From: Pedobacter psychrotolerans
GTDB taxonomy: Bacteria > Bacteroidota > Bacteroidia > Sphingobacteriales > Sphingobacteriaceae
Assembly (NCBI RefSeq): GCF_004340665.1
Contig: NZ_SLWO01000004.1
Coordinates: forward strand, 496,001-560,000
Direction: 5' to 3'
Length of the DNA stretch: 64,000 bases
A model generated the notes under the pieces. The model saw only the letters and a list, made by a program, of their open reading frames with translations, searched no databases and was not told the origin of the DNA. Positions 1 through 9,261 of this stretch are shown one piece after another. Numbering within the stretch: the first letter of the stretch is position 1; the number at the start of each line of letters is the position of its first letter. Made by a program: the position numbers and the translations under genes.

Positions 1-1065
1 AGTCGTGGTGGGTACCTCGCTCACTGGCTGAATATGCTTTTTAGAAAGGTAACCAGTACTGCTCCATGAAGGATCAAAAGTACTATCATAATAAGGTTTG
101 CCTGCCCTTTCAATGGTAAGATCGAGCCGTGGATCATTCGCTTCAAAATTATTCACCAGACTTTGCGTAGGAAAAAAAGTGCCTGCACCATTTAAAGAAC
201 GAGGCGCAAACCAATAATTTAAGGAATTTCCCTGCGAAGGTTGCGATCCACGGACGTGCCACACCGAAAATATTACCTCACTATTGGTTTTGGCAGATGC
301 ATTGAAATTATCTGCAAAGCGGTCAGTTAAGGCATAACCTAAAGCTTCTACTTGCTCACTGTATTGAATGGCCTGGGCATATTTCTGTTGAAAAAGAGAT
401 GCCTTTGCCAATAAAGCCAATGCAGCACCTTTGGTTGCCCTCCCCTGATCAGTATTTGAATCCCATTTTTGCGGTAAACCAGCGGCAGCTTCCGTCAGGT
501 CTTTTTCAATCTGGGTGTACACTTGCGCCTGTGGTGATGCAGCCAGCGCAGCATCTGCGAGCGTACTCACTTTTAAGCGCAACGGAATATTACCGTAAAA
601 ATTGGTCAGCATGAAATAGTAGTAGGCCCTAAGAAATTTCGCCTGAGAAAGTAATTGTGTTCTGGCTGTTTCAGAGATGTTGGCATTATCAGCCGTAAGC
701 CCATCTGTAATTACGTTGCAACGATTAATGCCATCGTAATACCTCGCCCATAAAGATTGCACAGCAGCGTTTCCTGGCAGGATATTGTACAGATCAATCG
801 CAGTGTAGTCCGCCTGCTCACCTGCATTGCCTCCAATAACAACATCATCAGTAGCCACGTCGCCCAATACCCAAACAGGATTGCTCGAAGCATCGGTAAA
901 TGTAAGCGGAATATAAGCCGCGTTAACAGCAGTTTTTGCTGTAGCTTCATTGCTGAACAGATCGGCATCTGAGTAATAACCCAGTGCAGGCTGATCCAAA
1001 AATTTCTTGCACCCTGTTACAGAAATCAGGCAAATGGCAAGAGAAAGTATATATAATTTTTTCAT
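1..1065 (-). CDS. SusD/RagB-family outer-membrane lipoprotein (partial, C-terminus outside window)
   Basis: Reading the minus strand from an ATG at 1065 gives 355 codons that run off the left edge. The N-terminus is a lipoprotein signal (LISVTGC, lipid-accepting Cys19), followed by the SusD-like start KKFLDQPALG and helices with typical phrases such as AKFLRAYYYF and FYGNIPL, the TPR-rich SusD core. SusD proteins sit on the cell surface as the lid of a SusC barrel and bind the glycan or peptide to be imported. The start lies 4 bp after the stop of the SusC gene, so the two are co-transcribed and form one transport complex. No enzyme of this locus is visible, so the substrate is unknown; enzymes may follow beyond the left edge. 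Confidence 0.93.
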   Translation of the reverse strand, partial: MKKLYILSLAICLISVTGCKKFLDQPALGYYSDADLFSNEATAKTAVNAAYIPLTFTDASSNPVWVLGDVATDDVVIGGNAGEQADYTAIDLYNILPGNAAVQSLWARYYDGINRCNVITDGLTADNANISETARTQLLSQAKFLRAYYYFMLTNFYGNIPLRLKVSTLADAALAASPQAQVYTQIEKDLTEAAAGLPQKWDSNTDQGRATKGAALALLAKASLFQQKYAQAIQYSEQVEALGYALTDRFADNFNASAKTNSEVIFSVWHVRGSQPSQGNSLNYWFAPRSLNGAGTFFPTQSLVNNFEANDPRLDLTIERAGKPYYDSTFDPSWSSTGYLSKKHIQPVSEVPTTT

Positions 1066-1069
1066 CAGA

Positions 1070-4000
1070 TTAGAAGTTAAGGTTAAGACCAAGCGTGTAA
1101 ACTCTAGCCGAAGGATAAGTTCCCCAGTCGATACCAACGGCTCTTACGCCATCGCCCTGACCATTGCTACTGGTATAAATCTCCGGATCGAGGCCAGTAT
1201 ATTTAGTAAAGGTTAAAAGATTTTGTCCGCTCACATAAATGCGCATCGATGCTATTTTCAAAGCAGAAAGTACTTTCGGACTCAAACTATAGCCAATTTG
1301 CAGGTTTTTTAACCTTAAATATGAGCCATCTTCCAGGAATCGTGTTGATGGTCTTTTATTATTGGTAGAAGAAGCAGAACTCCAGGTTAGGCGGGGAAAT
1401 TGATTGGTACTCCCTTCTCCATTCCAGCTGCCTGTAGCCACACGTTCGGTAATATTAAAGGCACGATAGAATCCTTCAGTATCTGTTGCCACCTGGTTAT
1501 ACAACTTATTGCCATATGCCCCCTGGAAGAATACACTCAGGTCAAACTGCTTAAACTTCAGGTTTCCAGTAAAGCCATAGGTTAGTTTCGGGATAGGACT
1601 TCCTGCAAACTCACGGTCCTTTTCATCAATAATACCATCGCCATTGCTATCTTTATACTTCACATCACCAGGCTGAATGCCTGTACCTTGGTAAGCGTGT
1701 GTAAAAATATCCAGGTCGTTCTGGAAAATCCCTTCCATAGGCAGTAAATAAAATGCGCCAATGGGTTGCCCTACAGCGGTAAGTGTAGCATAATATTCAT
1801 TATCAATTCTTCCACCCACAATCGACGATCCAGCCAGCGAAAGCACTTTATTTTTTAGGGTAGCCATATTTCCGGATACATCATAACTCCAGTTTTCAGA
1901 AATCTGATCGCGATAAGAAATTTGAAGTTCAAGTCCTTGATTACGCACTTTACCAGCATTTACGTACGGACTTCCACCTCCGCCTGCACTTGGTGGCAAA
2001 GGGTTAGCGAAAAGAATATCAGAATTATCCCTGATGAAATAATCTGCACTGAATTGAAGCTTATTATCAAAAAATCCGGCATCTAAACCGAAGTTGGTTT
2101 GTGTACTGGTTTCCCAGGTGATGTTGGCATTTCCCCTTGAGGTGAGTGAATTGCCAATTACCGATGTTCCACCGAACGGATAAAACCCGACAAAAGAATT
2201 CAGTGAAGTATAGGCATAATTGCTGATTTCCTGGTTACCGGTTTGCCCGATACTTGCCCTTAATTTTAGCATGGAAAGCGACTTGAAATTTTTCAGAAAC
2301 GCTTCCTGATCCAATCTCCATCCTACTGATCCGGAGTAGAAATTACCATAGCGGTTAACCGGGTTTAACCTGGAAGATCCGTCTCTACGTACGGTAAAGC
2401 TGGCCAGGTATTTATCTGCATATTGATAATCAGCACGACCAAAAAGAGAGAAAAGTGCCCACCGGGATTCATTTTCGCCATTTTGCTGTACGCCGATCCC
2501 ATTATCGAGGTATTGAAAATCTTCAGATTGGTTCGGGAAAATTGATCTGGAGGCAGAAAGGCCATTGGTGCGGCTTTTAATATTTTCTGTTCCTGCCAGG
2601 ATATTCAGGTTATGCTTTTCACCAAACTTCATGTTATAAGTTAAAGTATTGGTCCAGTTGTAATCCAGTTGATTTGCATTGGAACGGGCCAAACTGCCGG
2701 GCGAATTCTGCGCACGGTCTCCCCAGATTTTGAAGAACTGTTTAAAATCGGTAATCACCAATGTTCCTCCCAAAGTGGTGCGGAATTTTAATCCGTCGAT
2801 AATTTTAGCCTCCAGAAATACATTTCCCAGCGCACTGTATGCATTGTTATTCCGGTCGAAATTATCGGCATAACCTACGGGATTTAATCCATCACCAAAG
2901 AAATTCGAATTTTCCGGAAGATCTACATAATCGCCATTGGCCTTAAATACCGGCGTTGCCGGTGTGCGAAAAAGGGCATAACGCATTACGCTGGCGCCCT
3001 GATTTCCATTCCCAAAACCATCTCCAGAGGCACCTACCTGTTTGGTTTTCGCATAAGAAAGATTCAGGTTTAATCCGGTAGAAAAGATTTTAGACAAAGT
3101 ACTGTTTACCGCTGTACGCAGGTTAAACCGATCATAAGCACTATTATTGATCAGTCCATCCTGTTTATAATAATTGGCTGCCACCAGGTAATTCCCGGTT
3201 TCATTTCCACCACTTACGGAAAGGTTACTATTATTAATCAGTGCCGGTTGCAATACTTCTTTCTGCCAGTTTACATCGGGCAAACTTGCAGCCAGAGAAG
3301 CAGGAATTTGCGTCCGTCCATCAGCCGCAGCAGCAGCATTAAAGGCCGCAACATATTGTGGGGTATTGGCCATTTTAATTAAATCGCCATGAACCTGAAC
3401 ACCCGTATATTGTGAAAGATTAACCGTCGATTTACCCGATTTACCTTTTTTAGTGGTTACCACAACAACACCATTCGATGCTCTTGCCCCATAAATGGAA
3501 GCTGATGAAGCATCTTTTAAAATACTAATGCTTTCAATATCTGTTGGAGAGATCTGATTAATACCGGAAGTGCTCGGTACACCATCTATCACATAAAGCG
3601 GATTATTATTGTTGATGGTACCTACTCCACGAATCCGTACAGCAATACCTTCGCCAGGAGCGCCGGTACCTTGTGTAACCGATACGCCGGCCGCTTTTCC
3701 CTGCAATACCTGATCGACACCGCCTACTGGCATATTATCGATATCGCTCGACTTGATCTGGGAAACGGCTCCAGTGAGATCCTTCTTTTGCTGGGATGAA
3801 TAACCGGTAACCACCACATCATCTAATTTCTGATTCGATGGAACTAAAGAAACTGATACTTCCGTCTGGCTGCCTGGCTTTAAAGTTCTGGTGGCATAGC
3901 CAATAAACAGTACCTGAATGGATGCATTACGATCGGGTAAATTAATCGTAAAACGCCCATCAGCATCAGTGGTAGCTTTATTTGGCTTCCCTACTACTTG

Positions 4001-4336
4001 CACGATGGCCCCAGGAATAGGAACACCTTTTTCATCTTTCACGATACCTTTCAAAACCCTTGAAGTGGTATCAGAAGCATTTGGCCGGGAAGTTTTGGTT
4101 AGTGTATTTTGACCTGCGGAAGCCGGAGTGGCAGTTTTTACAGGATTAGGAGTTTGAGGAACGTTAACAGGCGGTGTGGATGCGGGTTGTATTTTTAGAA
4201 CCGAATCTGGCGGACTTTGTGCTTTCGCCGTGGAATCCGGTCGCCGCTTCAGCGAGTCTGGAGCAGTTTGGGCCTGTGTACTGGCTGCAGCAGATAGGAC
4301 AAAAAACAGGAAATACCTTCTTAACAGTAGCTTCAT
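1070..4336 (-). CDS. SusC/RagA-family TonB-dependent outer-membrane receptor
   Basis: This 1088-residue protein has a signal peptide (about 1-22), a carboxypeptidase-like beta-sandwich domain (about 95-180, from VLKGIVKDEKGVPIPGA), a TonB plug with the SusC signatures YVIDGVP and ILKDASSASIYGARASNG, and a 22-strand barrel ending in Phe (LGLNLNF). SusC proteins import oligomers across the outer membrane using TonB energy. Between the signal peptide and the first domain lies an unusual Pro/Ser/Thr/Ala-rich stretch of about 70 residues (about 24-95) that typical SusC proteins lack. There is no STN domain, so FecR-type signalling is not expected. It is followed by susD at 1065 with a 4-bp gap. 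No regulator gene is seen next to it. Confidence 0.95.
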   Translation of the reverse strand: MKLLLRRYFLFFVLSAAASTQAQTAPDSLKRRPDSTAKAQSPPDSVLKIQPASTPPVNVPQTPNPVKTATPASAGQNTLTKTSRPNASDTTSRVLKGIVKDEKGVPIPGAIVQVVGKPNKATTDADGRFTINLPDRNASIQVLFIGYATRTLKPGSQTEVSVSLVPSNQKLDDVVVTGYSSQQKKDLTGAVSQIKSSDIDNMPVGGVDQVLQGKAAGVSVTQGTGAPGEGIAVRIRGVGTINNNNPLYVIDGVPSTSGINQISPTDIESISILKDASSASIYGARASNGVVVVTTKKGKSGKSTVNLSQYTGVQVHGDLIKMANTPQYVAAFNAAAAADGRTQIPASLAASLPDVNWQKEVLQPALINNSNLSVSGGNETGNYLVAANYYKQDGLINNSAYDRFNLRTAVNSTLSKIFSTGLNLNLSYAKTKQVGASGDGFGNGNQGASVMRYALFRTPATPVFKANGDYVDLPENSNFFGDGLNPVGYADNFDRNNNAYSALGNVFLEAKIIDGLKFRTTLGGTLVITDFKQFFKIWGDRAQNSPGSLARSNANQLDYNWTNTLTYNMKFGEKHNLNILAGTENIKSRTNGLSASRSIFPNQSEDFQYLDNGIGVQQNGENESRWALFSLFGRADYQYADKYLASFTVRRDGSSRLNPVNRYGNFYSGSVGWRLDQEAFLKNFKSLSMLKLRASIGQTGNQEISNYAYTSLNSFVGFYPFGGTSVIGNSLTSRGNANITWETSTQTNFGLDAGFFDNKLQFSADYFIRDNSDILFANPLPPSAGGGGSPYVNAGKVRNQGLELQISYRDQISENWSYDVSGNMATLKNKVLSLAGSSIVGGRIDNEYYATLTAVGQPIGAFYLLPMEGIFQNDLDIFTHAYQGTGIQPGDVKYKDSNGDGIIDEKDREFAGSPIPKLTYGFTGNLKFKQFDLSVFFQGAYGNKLYNQVATDTEGFYRAFNITERVATGSWNGEGSTNQFPRLTWSSASSTNNKRPSTRFLEDGSYLRLKNLQIGYSLSPKVLSALKIASMRIYVSGQNLLTFTKYTGLDPEIYTSSNGQGDGVRAVGIDWGTYPSARVYTLGLNLNF

Positions 4337-4576
4337 ATAAAATTTCGGGTTAATGATCTTAATCTTATCTGCAATACAATCGAGAAGGGGTAAATGTTTT
4401 AGGATAGATTCATTTTATTTTTAACACAGAAGGAAGAAATAACAAAACATGGCTTTCCATTAAGTATATAGCGAAACAAAAAAACATCACAGATTTTGCA
4501 AAGTTGTAAGCTTTCTGTTAACTACAGGCTTGAGTATAAAGAGTAAGAATCATTACAATGGATATACTGGATTGGT

Positions 4577-4855
4577 TTATCCAACCTTCACCCCTTTCCA
4601 AAACGCAACATAACCTTTAATTTCTTTAGCAGCATCCTTTGGTTCTGGATAGTACCAAGCAGCATCTTCGTTCTTTTGACCATCAACGACCAAAGTATAG
4701 TAAGATGCTTCTCCCTTCCATGGACAAACGGTATGTTTGTTTGATGTCTGAAAAAATTCCTGTCTTACAGAAGATGCAGGAAAATAATGATTGTTTTCAA
4801 CTACGATTGTATCGTCACTCTCTGCTAAAGTTTGATTGTTCCAGGTGGCTTTCAT
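4577..4855 (-). CDS. DUF427 domain protein
   Basis: A 92-residue protein of the DUF427 family. It shows the usual family features: an N-terminal strand with W-N and ESDDTIVVENNHYFP, a central CPWKGEASYYTL block that is the family hallmark, and a C-terminal AAWYYPEPKDAAKEIKGYVAFW block. Length fits a complete single-domain member. The biochemical function of DUF427 is not established; no signal peptide or membrane segment is seen, so it should be cytoplasmic. It stands alone, with over 200 bp of apparently empty DNA on each side, so the context says nothing about its role. Confidence 0.88.
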   Translation of the reverse strand: MKATWNNQTLAESDDTIVVENNHYFPASSVRQEFFQTSNKHTVCPWKGEASYYTLVVDGQKNEDAAWYYPEPKDAAKEIKGYVAFWKGVKVG

Positions 4856-5049
4856 AATTTTTATTTCTTATTAAGATCAACCGATCAATCTGGATTTTGT
4901 TTTGATGAAAAATGCTTAGAAGTATGAATGGCTTTGGCAACTGTTTTAAATGAACAATGATTCAGGAAGATCACTCAGCAAACACCTTCAACTTTTCGCA
5001 ATTTTTTTGATTAATGCGATGAGAATTATCGAATATATCAAGGTACAAA

Positions 5050-5090
5050 ATGAAGCGTCCAGATCATCAATGATGATCTGGACGCTTCAT
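5050..5090 (-). terminator. Perfect 19-bp hairpin, probable terminator of the GIN-domain gene
   Basis: The arms at 5050-5068 (ATGAAGCGTCCAGATCATC) and 5072-5090 are perfect reverse complements around a 3-base loop. On the minus strand the hairpin begins 20 bp after the stop codon at 5110 and is followed by TTTTG, a weak U-tract, so intrinsic termination is the simplest reading. The stem is unusually long for a terminator. Confidence 0.7.
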
Positions 5091-5109
5091 GTTTATAAAT
5101 GAGTTAAGA

Positions 5110-5718
5110 TTATTTAGACAGCATTGCAGATTGATCTGCATGCATGATCGCTTCTGAAGCGTAAGATGCCGATTTTAGACTGGCGAAATCGGCTAGCTTT
5201 ACATTTTTCATATTGCTGGCAATCATAGTGCTATTACCGGCAGTACCATTTAATTTCAACACTGCATCTTCTTTTACTACGGTATATAAACTGGCCGTAG
5301 TCGTTTTGATTCTGGCTGTGGCACTTTGACTGATAAACAACTGCAGGTTTTTAACATCGAAGTTGTTACTGGTAACCACCACTGATTGTCCGTAAGCTTC
5401 AATCCTTTCTAAATCTTTCAAAGTAATGTTAAGGGTTACCTGATTGGTTTCTTCTGAATTGATAAATAAGGTTTTACCGTCAGTAGATATGGAAGTTTTG
5501 GCTGTACTGTAATTCTCTGTACCTGTAATATTTTGTTTTTCACCTTGTGTTAAAACAATTTTTACATTCCCGCTTACCCAGATGCGGTTTACGGTTGATA
5601 ATTTAGAAGTTTTTGTTTCAGATACAATTGGTTCAGCTGCAAAAGTAGAAATGGCTGATGAAGTAAATACTACTGCTGTTAATGCTGCTGCGAATAATGT
5701 TTTTGTTAAAGTTTTCAT
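5110..5718 (-). CDS. Secreted GIN-domain (DUF2807, head GIN) protein
   Basis: A 202-residue protein starting at the ATG at 5718, which gives a clean signal peptide (MKTLTKTLFAAALTAVVFTSS, cleavage near FA-AEP). An upstream in-frame start would add 23 charged residues before the signal peptide and is unlikely. The rest is rich in short beta strands: VNRIWVSGNVKIVLTQGE, then LERIEAYGQSVVVTS and FDVKNLQLFISQSATARI, the pattern of the putative auto-transporter adhesin head GIN domain (DUF2807), a right-handed beta-helix-like fold common in Bacteroidota. It should be periplasmic or on the surface; the function is unknown. The gene is monocistronic, with a strong hairpin just downstream. Confidence 0.85.
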   Translation of the reverse strand: MKTLTKTLFAAALTAVVFTSSAISTFAAEPIVSETKTSKLSTVNRIWVSGNVKIVLTQGEKQNITGTENYSTAKTSISTDGKTLFINSEETNQVTLNITLKDLERIEAYGQSVVVTSNNFDVKNLQLFISQSATARIKTTTASLYTVVKEDAVLKLNGTAGNSTMIASNMKNVKLADFASLKSASYASEAIMHADQSAMLSK

Positions 5719-6264
5719 GTCTTTATATTTAAGTTTTTTCTTTTGTTTTTTTGATAATAAGACGCCATCACTCCAGATAAGTTGCAAGCAAAATCATCAT
5801 ATTATACCAGTACAGGTAACATCCAGACCAACGCCTGAAATTTCACGACGAACCAGATGTAACCTTCGAAAATTTTAGCACTTAAATAGAAATATAGTTT
5901 GAGCATAATGAAAATATAACATCTCTGAAATGGTTTAAAACCCTACAATTATGCAATTATTTAACAATGAGGTTAAGCAAACCTAATGTAGTGTAAACAT
6001 ACCAAGGCTATATTTGGACTTAATTGTCTTTCACATGAAATATGAGCATGTTCAAACTGCAGATCAGGCAGCTGAAACCCATAGAAATATCCAGGTGGAA
6101 TTTCTCAATATTTTTAAATTCAACCAACTTATGCTGATCTCAAAAAAGCTAAACAGTGTAATGGATGCTAACTCACATGGCCCGGAGCATAATACTTATA
6201 CCATGCATGAGGAATAAGTATCTCTAATTTTATCTAATTATTAAGATACAAAGAACAAGGTGTA
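5719..6264. other. Intergenic region without a convincing gene
   Basis: About 545 bp of AT-rich DNA between the divergently oriented GIN-domain gene and the HicB-like gene. One open frame (6035-6217, ATG start, 60 residues) is present but has no recognisable motif and no clear ribosome-binding site. The promoters of both flanking genes must lie here; I could not place either with confidence. Confidence 0.5.
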
Positions 6265-6558
6265 ATGAAGCAGATGACTGTTGATAAGGGAAAGATAATC
6301 GATTTCGATTTCAGCCGTTTTCGTTTGCCTACCTATGTGATCGTGTTTAAACCACTACTCTTCCAGGAAAGAAGTAGATATATTGCAGTTCTGGGGCCTG
6401 ATCTTGAAAGTGGAATAACAGGCTACGGTGAGACTCCGGAAGATGCCCTGATCAACTGGAACGATAACTTAAGATCACAAATCTATAATCTGGATTTAAA
6501 GAATGAAATCATAGATGATATCAGAAATAAAGTAGCAGCTAAAGGTAAAATAATCTAA
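6265..6558 (+). CDS. Small HicB-like (UPF0150-type) protein, orphan
   Basis: A 97-residue protein. Residues about 35-75 (RYIAVLGPDLESGITGYGET followed by PEDALINWNDNL) resemble the HicB/UPF0150 fold: strand with Y-A-V-L-P-D-E, a short G-x-G turn, then a T-x-E-A-L-x-N helix. HicB proteins are antitoxins that neutralise HicA RNases. No HicA-sized partner is visible next to it, and there is no C-terminal DNA-binding domain, so it may be an isolated HicB-like domain with another role. The assignment is by eye from a short motif and is tentative. It points towards the flavoprotein gene on the other strand, 85 bp away. Confidence 0.6.
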   Translation: MKQMTVDKGKIIDFDFSRFRLPTYVIVFKPLLFQERSRYIAVLGPDLESGITGYGETPEDALINWNDNLRSQIYNLDLKNEIIDDIRNKVAAKGKII

Positions 6559-6643
6559 AAAGCAGATACCTCTTATAACATTTGTCTCTGCAAAACACCT
6601 TGCATCTTTTCAATTAATAGAAAAATCAAATTCAGCTTCACAT

Positions 6644-7552
6644 TTAAAAATTTTCTTCCACCAATTTGCCATTGATTACAGCTCCAGCTATCCCGCCGGT
6701 AGAAACAGCAAGGGCAACAGAACGCATCATGTTCGTATTATCGCCACAGGCATATATGCCGTCGATATTAGTTTCTTGGAAAGGTCCCACTTTAATATAT
6801 CCATGTTCAGTAAGTTCACAGCCTAACGATACGGGTAGATTAGAATGTTGCGTAAATGGCAAAGCCGCATAAAGTGCTTCAAAACGTCTTGAAGTTCCGT
6901 CAGCGAAAATTACTTGCTGAATAATTCCATCCTGATGTTCAATAGCTGTGATGGCTGTTTCAATTATTTGAATACCATGCTGCTTTAATTTTAAGATTTG
7001 TTCATCTTTAAAATCTGGCTTACCATTGGTTAGTAATGTGACCTGATCTGTTAGGTTATTGACCATAGAAGCTAAATGAAAAGCCCTTGCGCCATTCGCT
7101 AAAATTCCGGTAACCTTACCTCTAAACTCATATCCATGACAATACGGGCAATGAATTACTGAAATTCCCCAACACTCGGCGAAGCCTTTAATATCAAGCA
7201 TGGTATCTTTTATACCAGTCGCAAAAATTATTTTCTTTGCATAAAATTCTATACCTGATTGAGTGATGATTTTAAAACCTTCATCAACTTTTTCAGCGCC
7301 AATAGCGATATCTTTCAAAAAAGACACCGTTTGATATTTCAACACTTCAGCTTTTGCTTTTTCTGAAATTTCGCTTGGTTTTTCCCCATCGTGGGTAATA
7401 AAGTTATGGGAATAAGGTGTTTGCCTGTTACAAGGTAGGCCACTATCAATAATTAAAACTTTTCTTAATGATCGCCCTAATGCCATTGCAGCTGAAAGTC
7501 CTGCATAACTTCCGCCAATAATGATTACCTCAAAATATTTAATGTCTGCCAT
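6644..7552 (-). CDS. Thioredoxin-reductase-like NAD(P)/FAD-dependent oxidoreductase
   Basis: A 302-residue flavoprotein of the low-molecular-weight thioredoxin reductase superfamily. The N-terminal FAD-binding motif is IIIGGSYAG (10-18), the redox-active pair is C135-P-Y-C138 in HCPYCHGYE, and the C-terminal FAD contact is YACGDNTNMMRSVALA. Proteins with the HCPYCHGYE variant reduce disulfides but often do not act on the classical thioredoxin; relatives include dithiol oxidases of natural-product pathways, so the physiological partner is uncertain. Length and motif order match an intact enzyme. It is monocistronic, separated from the upstream DAC-like gene by 211 bp containing a terminator. 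Confidence 0.9.
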   Translation of the reverse strand: MADIKYFEVIIIGGSYAGLSAAMALGRSLRKVLIIDSGLPCNRQTPYSHNFITHDGEKPSEISEKAKAEVLKYQTVSFLKDIAIGAEKVDEGFKIITQSGIEFYAKKIIFATGIKDTMLDIKGFAECWGISVIHCPYCHGYEFRGKVTGILANGARAFHLASMVNNLTDQVTLLTNGKPDFKDEQILKLKQHGIQIIETAITAIEHQDGIIQQVIFADGTSRRFEALYAALPFTQHSNLPVSLGCELTEHGYIKVGPFQETNIDGIYACGDNTNMMRSVALAVSTGGIAGAVINGKLVEENF

Positions 7553-7580
7553 AAAATTATGCTATATCAATGTGATTGAT

Positions 7581-7612
7581 AGAAAAAAGTAAAGCCAATA
7601 CCCGGGCTTTTT
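7581..7612 (-). terminator. Intrinsic terminator of the DAC-like gene
   Basis: On the minus strand a GC-containing stem (AAAGCC at 7591-7596 pairing with GGCTTT at 7605-7610) is followed by a run of T residues (ACTTTTTTCT). It lies about 155 bp after the stop codon at 7764 and before the flavoprotein start at 7552, so it would separate the two transcripts. Confidence 0.6.
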
Positions 7613-7763
7613 ACCTGAAATATAACTTTTATCCTACCCCGTTTCTATCTGATCATCAAATATAGACATAGATTATATAATGCAACTATGATGCATCAAT
7701 TATTGCAATAATGTTGCAAATAACCTTTAGTCACCTCTTTATAATTAACCTGAATCAGTAATG

Positions 7764-9089
7764 CTACTTCTTTCTATTTTGAGATCTGTTTGTGAGATAT
7801 TGCTGCGTTTTGATGTTTTCCCACATGATTAACTTATCCTCAATTTTTGAAAATGCACGAATATCTCCATCCTGAGAAATGACCAGCCCTAAAGCCGTTG
7901 GATGGTTCCAGCAATAGGCAATCATAGATCGGTGCCTGGTTCCGTAATAACGTGGATCGTGTGCTTCAAGCGACTTTGGTGTAGCCGTCGCGGTGGTGGA
8001 AACAAAAATTTTCCTTGGCATTTTCTTCGCTCGTAAAACTGCGCCGAAGCCATTGGTGACCATGCTCCTGTTAAAAAGCACAACTCCATCTACACAACTT
8101 TGTGAGGCTATGAAGTCGATGGCTCCCTTAATTTCATCGGCAGTTCCTTTTTTGTTGTAAAAAGATGCCGATTCACGCAGGTAAAGTTCTTTACTGATGG
8201 TTCTTTTACCTGTATGCATGCCACCCTCAATTGTATTTTCCGAAACAAAATTATCAACAGCAGCCTTGGCATGTGCAACCATCGCCAAGGTAAGTCGCTC
8301 ATAATGAATCCGGTATTTTACATCAAGGTCTGCACTGTCATCTGCCAGCAGTATGGCTCCACCATGCTGATAATTCTGAATCTTAAGCAATAACCTGGAA
8401 AAAGTCTGGATCCACAGCCCATCCAAAAAATCTTCCCACTCCGCATATTGCTCGTTAGGATGTTCTTTTTCCAGATATTCACGAAGATTAACCTTTAAAA
8501 ATTCCGCATTTTTTCTCAGGATTTTTGAAATCGGGCCTATCGTAAGCACATCCAGATAGCGTTTAACCAATATGTTTTGCTTCAAAGTGGCCAATAATTC
8601 ATAATCAAAAAGCACATGCAATGTTCCAATATCACTCACTGATACCTGAAACAATCCAGGTTGTTCTGAGCCCGTATCCGATTCATAATTCAGGAAATTC
8701 TGGTAATGCATCGCCTGATCAATCATTCCCCAAATATAAAGCTTGCCTTTCTCATCGTAATAAACAGCCAGAGAAGAACTCGCCGGATCGGCAGCCTTAG
8801 AAAGCTTGGCCAATGTTTTAGTATCCATGATTAAAGCCTGCTCAAAGGCAATACAGCTCCACCTTTCAGGAACAAGATGGCTTGGAGGTGCCGGATCTGG
8901 ATTTGAGGGATCAATAAAGGTTACGGTTACCCTGATCAAATCGCTTTCTTCTTTGCACATGCTCGAATAGAACAGGCAGTCGAATAAATCAACTAATACC
9001 TCAAGATTGGGAAGCGGAAATTTTTGCTTCGTCAGCCTGAGCTTATCGTGGACCAGAACGGCAAGGTCCTGAGGGCGTGAATTTTCCAA
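7764..9089 (-). CDS. DisA_N/DAC (diadenylate cyclase-like) protein with large N-terminal sensor-like domain (DACN type)
   Basis: A 441-residue protein. The C-terminal ~130 residues carry the two catalytic signatures of diadenylate cyclases: a DG motif (VDGVVLFNRS, D334-G335) and the nucleotide-binding GTRHRS motif (R385-H386-R387), followed by the strand LGLVISQDGDIRAF that matches the usual VVVSEE-G-I end of the domain. DAC enzymes condense two ATP into cyclic di-AMP. The ~290 residues before it are not the membrane helices of CdaA nor the N-terminus of DisA; they fit the soluble DACN-type sensor domains (such as DACNV) described by comparative genomics in front of DAC domains. No signal peptide or membrane segment is seen. 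Activity is inferred; the third position of the DGA motif is Val here. Confidence 0.8.
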   Translation of the reverse strand: MENSRPQDLAVLVHDKLRLTKQKFPLPNLEVLVDLFDCLFYSSMCKEESDLIRVTVTFIDPSNPDPAPPSHLVPERWSCIAFEQALIMDTKTLAKLSKAADPASSSLAVYYDEKGKLYIWGMIDQAMHYQNFLNYESDTGSEQPGLFQVSVSDIGTLHVLFDYELLATLKQNILVKRYLDVLTIGPISKILRKNAEFLKVNLREYLEKEHPNEQYAEWEDFLDGLWIQTFSRLLLKIQNYQHGGAILLADDSADLDVKYRIHYERLTLAMVAHAKAAVDNFVSENTIEGGMHTGKRTISKELYLRESASFYNKKGTADEIKGAIDFIASQSCVDGVVLFNRSMVTNGFGAVLRAKKMPRKIFVSTTATATPKSLEAHDPRYYGTRHRSMIAYCWNHPTALGLVISQDGDIRAFSKIEDKLIMWENIKTQQYLTNRSQNRKK

Positions 9090-9235
9090 TTTGATCTTCG
9101 TTTTTTACTATAAACACAAGGTAATCAAAATCGTTTGGTTGTAAAGATCGTAATTCCCTTCTTTCAGAGGGTGGTCGTAGATTGGGGGTATTAAAAGCAG
9201 TATTAATAAATCAAATTATGGTACTTAAACAGATT

Positions 9236-9261
9236 AGATTGCTTCGTGCCTCGCAATGACG
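9236..9261. repeat. Dispersed intergenic repeat of the GTCATTGCGAGG type
   Basis: On the minus strand this reads CGTCATTGCGAGGC followed by ACGAAGCAATCT, a short element I know as widespread between genes in Sphingobacteriales and relatives. Its skeleton (CGTCATT-CGA-...-AATCT) matches that of the elements at 20264 and 20545, so they look like variants of one family. The remaining 270 bp between 9090 and 9359 show nothing else. Confidence 0.6.

Noticed and set aside
6014..6217. Open frame of 60-67 residues (TTG at 6014 or ATG at 6035) before the HicB-like gene
   Set aside because: No recognisable motif, no ribosome-binding site, composition unlike a folded protein, and it does not resemble a HicA partner.
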